NCBI RefSeq assembly: GCF_000955975.1
Contig: NZ_JYJF01000133.1
Coordinates: 1 to 17,459, forward strand
DNA from: Saccharothrix sp. ST-888
GTDB lineage: Bacteria > Actinomycetota > Actinomycetes > Streptomycetales > Streptomycetaceae
Direction of reading: 5' to 3'
DNA: 17,459 bases
Part shown: positions 14,761-17,459 of the stretch, one piece after another
Layout of the letters: each line of letters opens with the position of its first letter
Position numbering within the stretch: the first letter of the stretch is position 1
Translations under genes and position numbers: made by a program
The notes under the pieces: model-generated
Told to the model about the DNA's origin: nothing
Seen by the model: the letters and a program-made list of their open reading frames with translations, nothing else
Databases searched by the model: none

Positions 14761-16251
14761 TCAGCTGTCCGGAGTCAGCTGCCGGCAGGCGTCGAGCAGG
14801 GAGTTGAGCAGTGCCCTTCTGGTCACGATCGCGACGGCGATCACGGTGTCGTCGAAGCCGTTCAGGGAGTCCCTGAACTTCTGGCCGACGAGTTCGGGGC
14901 GGGGGTCGAGGCCGGCGGCTCCGGTGAGCATCTCGACGTTGGTGAGGCCGGCGTAGACCTTGGTCGCCAGCTCCTCCTTCGCCCTGGGGTCCAGGCCGTA
15001 CCTGGCTGCCACCCGGTCCGCCCACTCCTGTCGGCGGGCGTGGCTCTGGGCGAGTTCGAAGAGCCTGCCGATCGAGTCCTCGGTGACCGGGTGGCCGAGG
15101 GGGTGCTCGCCGACCTTCCGGCCGATCCGGTCCGGGTCGGTCGTGACGGCGAGCCGGGAGTCGAAGGTCTGCACCACCTCGATGCCGTTGCGTTCACGGA
15201 CCCGGTGGGTGGAGTCGACCAGCGACTGCCCCTCGTTGGCCCCCTCCCCGAAGCCGATTCCGGGCTCCAGCCGGTCGAGGTCCCAGTCGGTCCGCACCCG
15301 CACGAAGGTGTTGGGTTCCGGGAAGTAGACGAGGCGCGGGTCCACGCCGGCCATCGCGTCGCGGACCGCGAGGTCCAGCTTTCCGGCGAGCTCGACCAGC
15401 CGGCCGTCGCCGGTGTGCGGGTCCGCGACCGGGGTGGCGTACCCGCCGCTGAGCAGGTCCGGTGCCCCGGCGTCGAGATGGCGCTCGGCCGCCGCACTGA
15501 AGAGCGGCCCGGCCGCCGTCCGGAAGGACAGCGTGTCACTGTCGCTGGTGTGCAGGTACACCTCGGTGCGGCCGAGTTCCTTGAGTCCGTTGACCAGCTG
15601 GGGCACGACCGGCTGATCGAGGATGTGCTGCCTCAACTGGCCGTACGGGATCGTCCGCTGGCCGATGTCAGCGACGCTCGCGACCGCATCACTGGACCAC
15701 GTGAAGCCGAGCACACCGACCGGGAACCGGTCGTCGTTCCAGCTGCCCCTGAACCGGTCCACCTTCGCGGCGACCTTCTCCAGCGCCTTGTCCCCGCCGG
15801 CCCAGGCGTTGACCCCGATGACCAGGGCGAGCTTCCGCCGGCTGTCGGCGGCGTTCTCGAAGCCCTGGTCCCGGTAGCGCTCCGCGATGTCGAGGAGGTC
15901 CGGACCGCCGACGGTCGCGGGCACGAGAGCGACGACGCCCGCGCCGCCCTGCTCGCCCCCGGGCTCGAAGGTCCCGTGGATCTCGGGCTCCCGGACCGTC
16001 CTGAACGAGGCGGTGCGCGCCCCCGCCGGCGACGGCGCGTCCGCAGCGGGGGAACCGGCCGCCGACGGGGCCTGCCGCGCGGCGACAACCGCGTTCCCGA
16101 CGGCCGCGTTCCCGACGGCCTGCTGCAGCCGGAGCATCCGCGCGACCGCCGGTCCGCCGCCCCGCCCGCCCGGCGACGGCGGGCGCTCCGGCACCCCGTG
16201 CTCCGGCCCCGCCTCCGACCGCTGACCGGACCGGTTCTGCTGACCCTTCAA
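14761..16251 (-). CDS. Candidate eCIS cargo protein with RLQ...GN leader motif
   Basis: The 496-aa reading starts at TTG 16251, 5 bases after a near-perfect GGAGGAGG. Residues 39-56 read MLRLQQAVGNAAVGNAVV, the RLQ-xx-GNxAV motif seen near the N-terminus of many proteins encoded in eCIS loci and thought to mark loading; a Gly/Pro-rich tail precedes it and an Ala/Pro/Ser linker (60-82) follows. The rest (about 105-496) is a soluble alpha/beta domain I do not recognise: KLALVIGVNAW (140-150), GVLGFTWSSDAV, IPYGQLRQHIL and VYLHTSDSDTLSF, whose DSD (237-239) could bind a metal. No membrane segment is seen. It is divergent from the tail-sheath gene. I infer an injected effector; a structural accessory protein is the alternative. 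Confidence 0.6.
   Translation of the reverse strand: MKGQQNRSGQRSEAGPEHGVPERPPSPGGRGGGPAVARMLRLQQAVGNAAVGNAVVAARQAPSAAGSPAADAPSPAGARTASFRTVREPEIHGTFEPGGEQGGAGVVALVPATVGGPDLLDIAERYRDQGFENAADSRRKLALVIGVNAWAGGDKALEKVAAKVDRFRGSWNDDRFPVGVLGFTWSSDAVASVADIGQRTIPYGQLRQHILDQPVVPQLVNGLKELGRTEVYLHTSDSDTLSFRTAAGPLFSAAAERHLDAGAPDLLSGGYATPVADPHTGDGRLVELAGKLDLAVRDAMAGVDPRLVYFPEPNTFVRVRTDWDLDRLEPGIGFGEGANEGQSLVDSTHRVRERNGIEVVQTFDSRLAVTTDPDRIGRKVGEHPLGHPVTEDSIGRLFELAQSHARRQEWADRVAARYGLDPRAKEELATKVYAGLTNVEMLTGAAGLDPRPELVGQKFRDSLNGFDDTVIAVAIVTRRALLNSLLDACRQLTPDS
16091..16120 (-). repeat. Perfect 15-base tandem duplication within the leader motif
   Basis: GCGTTCCCGACGGCC occurs twice head to tail (16091-16105 and 16106-16120). 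On the coding strand each unit encodes a shift of AVGNA, so the leader motif reads AVGNA-AVGNA. It is an exact, in-frame five-residue duplication of the core of the presumed eCIS signal. Confidence 0.85.
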
Positions 16252-16453
16252 CCAAGCCTCCTCCGGTACCCGCCCCCCGCGTCCGAGGATGGGGCCACGG
16301 CCCGCCGATGGGAAGAACGCGGCGTAGCCGGGATCGGCACCGGGACGAACAGCTGCGGTACGTCATCTGACTTAGCTTCCCTCGTTCGTGTGCGCGCGTC
16401 CTCCGGCAGTGCTTCGCTGAATGACGCATTCCCGAAGAAAGGGGCAACAGCGC
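16252..16453. promoter_or_regulatory. Divergent intergenic region of the eCIS locus
   Basis: These 202 bases separate the TTG start of the candidate cargo gene from the ATG of the sheath gene and must contain both promoters. GGAGGAGG (16257-16264, minus strand) and AAAGGGG (16437-16443, plus strand) are the two ribosome binding sites. TAGCTT near 16371 is a possible -10 without a matching -35. No inverted repeat stands out and no gene is seen. Confidence 0.4.
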
Positions 16454-17459
16454 ATGTCTGCAGGACCGTTAGCGCCCGGAGTATTCATCAAGGAACAGCC
16501 CAGCGGAGTACGAACGATCACCGGTGCGGGCACGTCCACGCCCGCGTTCCTCGGCTACACCGTCAGGGGCCCCGGCGAGCGGACGTCGACCCCGCCGACG
16601 CTGGTCAGGAGCTGGCCCGAGTTCGTGGACACGTTCCACTTCCGGTCCCCGCTCGGGGCCCCGGAGATCCAGCGGGAACTGGCCGAACTGGCCGGAATCA
16701 TCGGCGAGCTGACCGAAAATCTCCAGGCCCTGGAAGAGGATCTGCGCGAGAAGTCCACCACGGGCGACACTCCGACCGTCTCCCCGGAGGGGTTCTCCCG
16801 ACTCGTCGAGGTACGAACAAGCCAGTGGCACGGCCGAATTGTCGGCGAGGCGGAGAGCGAGGCCGCGGAAACCACCGCGGCGGACGTCTCGGCCGCCTTC
16901 CCGCAGCCGTACGGGCTGTGGAGCGCCGCCGGGGCCGAACTGGCGCCCCGCTGGCAGCGCGAAGCCGAGCTCACCGTTCTCGCGGACTACTTCGAGCAGG
17001 CCAAGGAGCTCCAACTGGCCGAATCCGTCTACGGGTTCTTCGCCAACGGGGGCACCTCCTGCTACGTCCTGCGGCTCGACCGCAGTAAGCCCCTCGCCGG
17101 TGAGATCGACGGCGACCCGGACACCCGCACCGGTCTGGCCGGGCTGGAGACCGTCCCGGAGGTGACCATGGTCGCCGTCCCGGACCTGTGGACCAAGGAG
17201 ACGGTGGCCGCAGCGGGCGCAGCCGTGATGGGCCGAATCGTGGGCCACTGCGTGAAGATGCGCAACCGGCTCGCCCTGCTCGAACCGCCGCCCGGCACCT
17301 CACCGGGCGGGCTGCCGGCGTTTCTCACGAATCTGGCGTCCCCGGATTCGGACGATGCGGCGTTCACCACCCTGTACTACCCCTGGCTGCACGTCCCGGG
17401 CGTGGACGGCACCCCCCGCACCGTCCCACCCTCCGGCCACATCGCCGGCGTCTGGGCCC
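16454..17459 (+). CDS. Contractile injection system tail sheath protein (3' end outside window)
   Basis: This open frame has no stop before the window edge (335 residues visible). It begins APGVFIKEQPSGVRTITGAG, then STPAFLGYTVRGPGE, the N-terminal handshake strand and first domain of phage-like tail sheaths. Later come SVYGFFANGGTSCYVLRL (191-208) and TTLYYPWLHV followed by VPPSGHIAGVWA at the edge, both sheath hallmarks. Sheath subunits polymerise around an inner tube and contract to drive it into a target. A charged helix at 70-100 (LAELAGIIGELTENLQALEE) and the Ala/Glu-rich stretch after it form an insertion between the two conserved N-terminal segments. Codon 6 (16469-16471) is TTA, implying bldA dependence. 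The neighbouring cargo-like gene favours eCIS over prophage; downstream tube and baseplate genes would settle it. Confidence 0.88.
   Translation, partial: MSAGPLAPGVFIKEQPSGVRTITGAGTSTPAFLGYTVRGPGERTSTPPTLVRSWPEFVDTFHFRSPLGAPEIQRELAELAGIIGELTENLQALEEDLREKSTTGDTPTVSPEGFSRLVEVRTSQWHGRIVGEAESEAAETTAADVSAAFPQPYGLWSAAGAELAPRWQREAELTVLADYFEQAKELQLAESVYGFFANGGTSCYVLRLDRSKPLAGEIDGDPDTRTGLAGLETVPEVTMVAVPDLWTKETVAAAGAAVMGRIVGHCVKMRNRLALLEPPPGTSPGGLPAFLTNLASPDSDDAAFTTLYYPWLHVPGVDGTPRTVPPSGHIAGVWA

Noticed and set aside
14734..17088. 784-residue open frame on the plus strand spanning cargo and sheath genes
   Set aside because: It crosses the divergent promoter region and is antisense to the cargo gene, then out of frame with the sheath gene; no motifs.
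1..17459. CRISPR arrays, tRNA or rRNA genes
   Set aside because: I saw no regularly spaced repeats, no tRNA cloverleaf or T-loop GTTCRANYC context, and no rRNA sequence in the window.
16454..17459. Prophage tail instead of eCIS
   Set aside because: Not excluded, but no capsid, integrase or lysis gene is visible and the divergent neighbour has an eCIS-type leader motif, so eCIS is favoured.

Overview
The window is very GC-rich, has strongly GC-biased third codon positions and uses GTG and TTG starts. Its gene families (TetR, MarR, XRE/TPR, SpoIIAB-like ATPases, HSL esterases, Uma2, a contractile-injection sheath) and two in-frame TTA codons near gene starts point to a streptomycete-type actinomycete (Streptomyces or Kitasatospora). 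The truncated transposase, decayed gene ends and frameshifted genes mark it as accessory chromosome.

Layout. (1) 1-483: the end of an IS3-family transposase gene abuts the 3' end of a coiled-coil (DUF6262-like) gene; both are broken. (2) 590-3524: two divergent hydroxymethylbilane synthase (HemC) paralogues and a porphobilinogen synthase (HemB) paralogue convergent with the second. No other haem-pathway gene is present. The HemB paralogue lacks both catalytic lysines, and each HemC paralogue departs from the canonical active site in a different place. (3) 3559-5579: a SpoIIAB/RsbW-like ATPase, probably co-transcribed with hemB, and a divergent XRE regulator with a TTA codon and an internal twin-arginine-like segment. 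(4) 5739-7758: a DUF4238 protein with a probable C-terminal frameshift, a roughly 400-base gap, and an ADP-ribosyltransferase pseudogene. (5) 7939-9593: an NmrA/SDR-type oxidoreductase divergent from a TetR repressor, with a nested inverted repeat between them. (6) 9842-14054: a MarR repressor divergent from an esterase - aldehyde dehydrogenase - esterase set, with a palindromic operator overlapping the promoter. (7) 14069-14729: head-to-head remnants of a methyltransferase and a Uma2-type nuclease. (8) 14761-17459: a 496-aa protein with an RLQ...GN N-terminal motif of the kind seen in extracellular contractile injection system (eCIS) cargo, divergent from a tail-sheath gene that runs off the right edge.

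How they work together. Regions 2-3 look like a specialised pyrrole or tetrapyrrole-like pathway with its own regulators rather than housekeeping haem synthesis; the product is unknown. Regions 5 and 6 are each a self-regulated repressor-enzyme pair. Region 8 is the edge of an eCIS cluster with a candidate cargo gene. The TTA codons in the XRE regulator and the sheath gene suggest bldA-dependent developmental control of both. All family assignments come from reading motifs; no database search was run.
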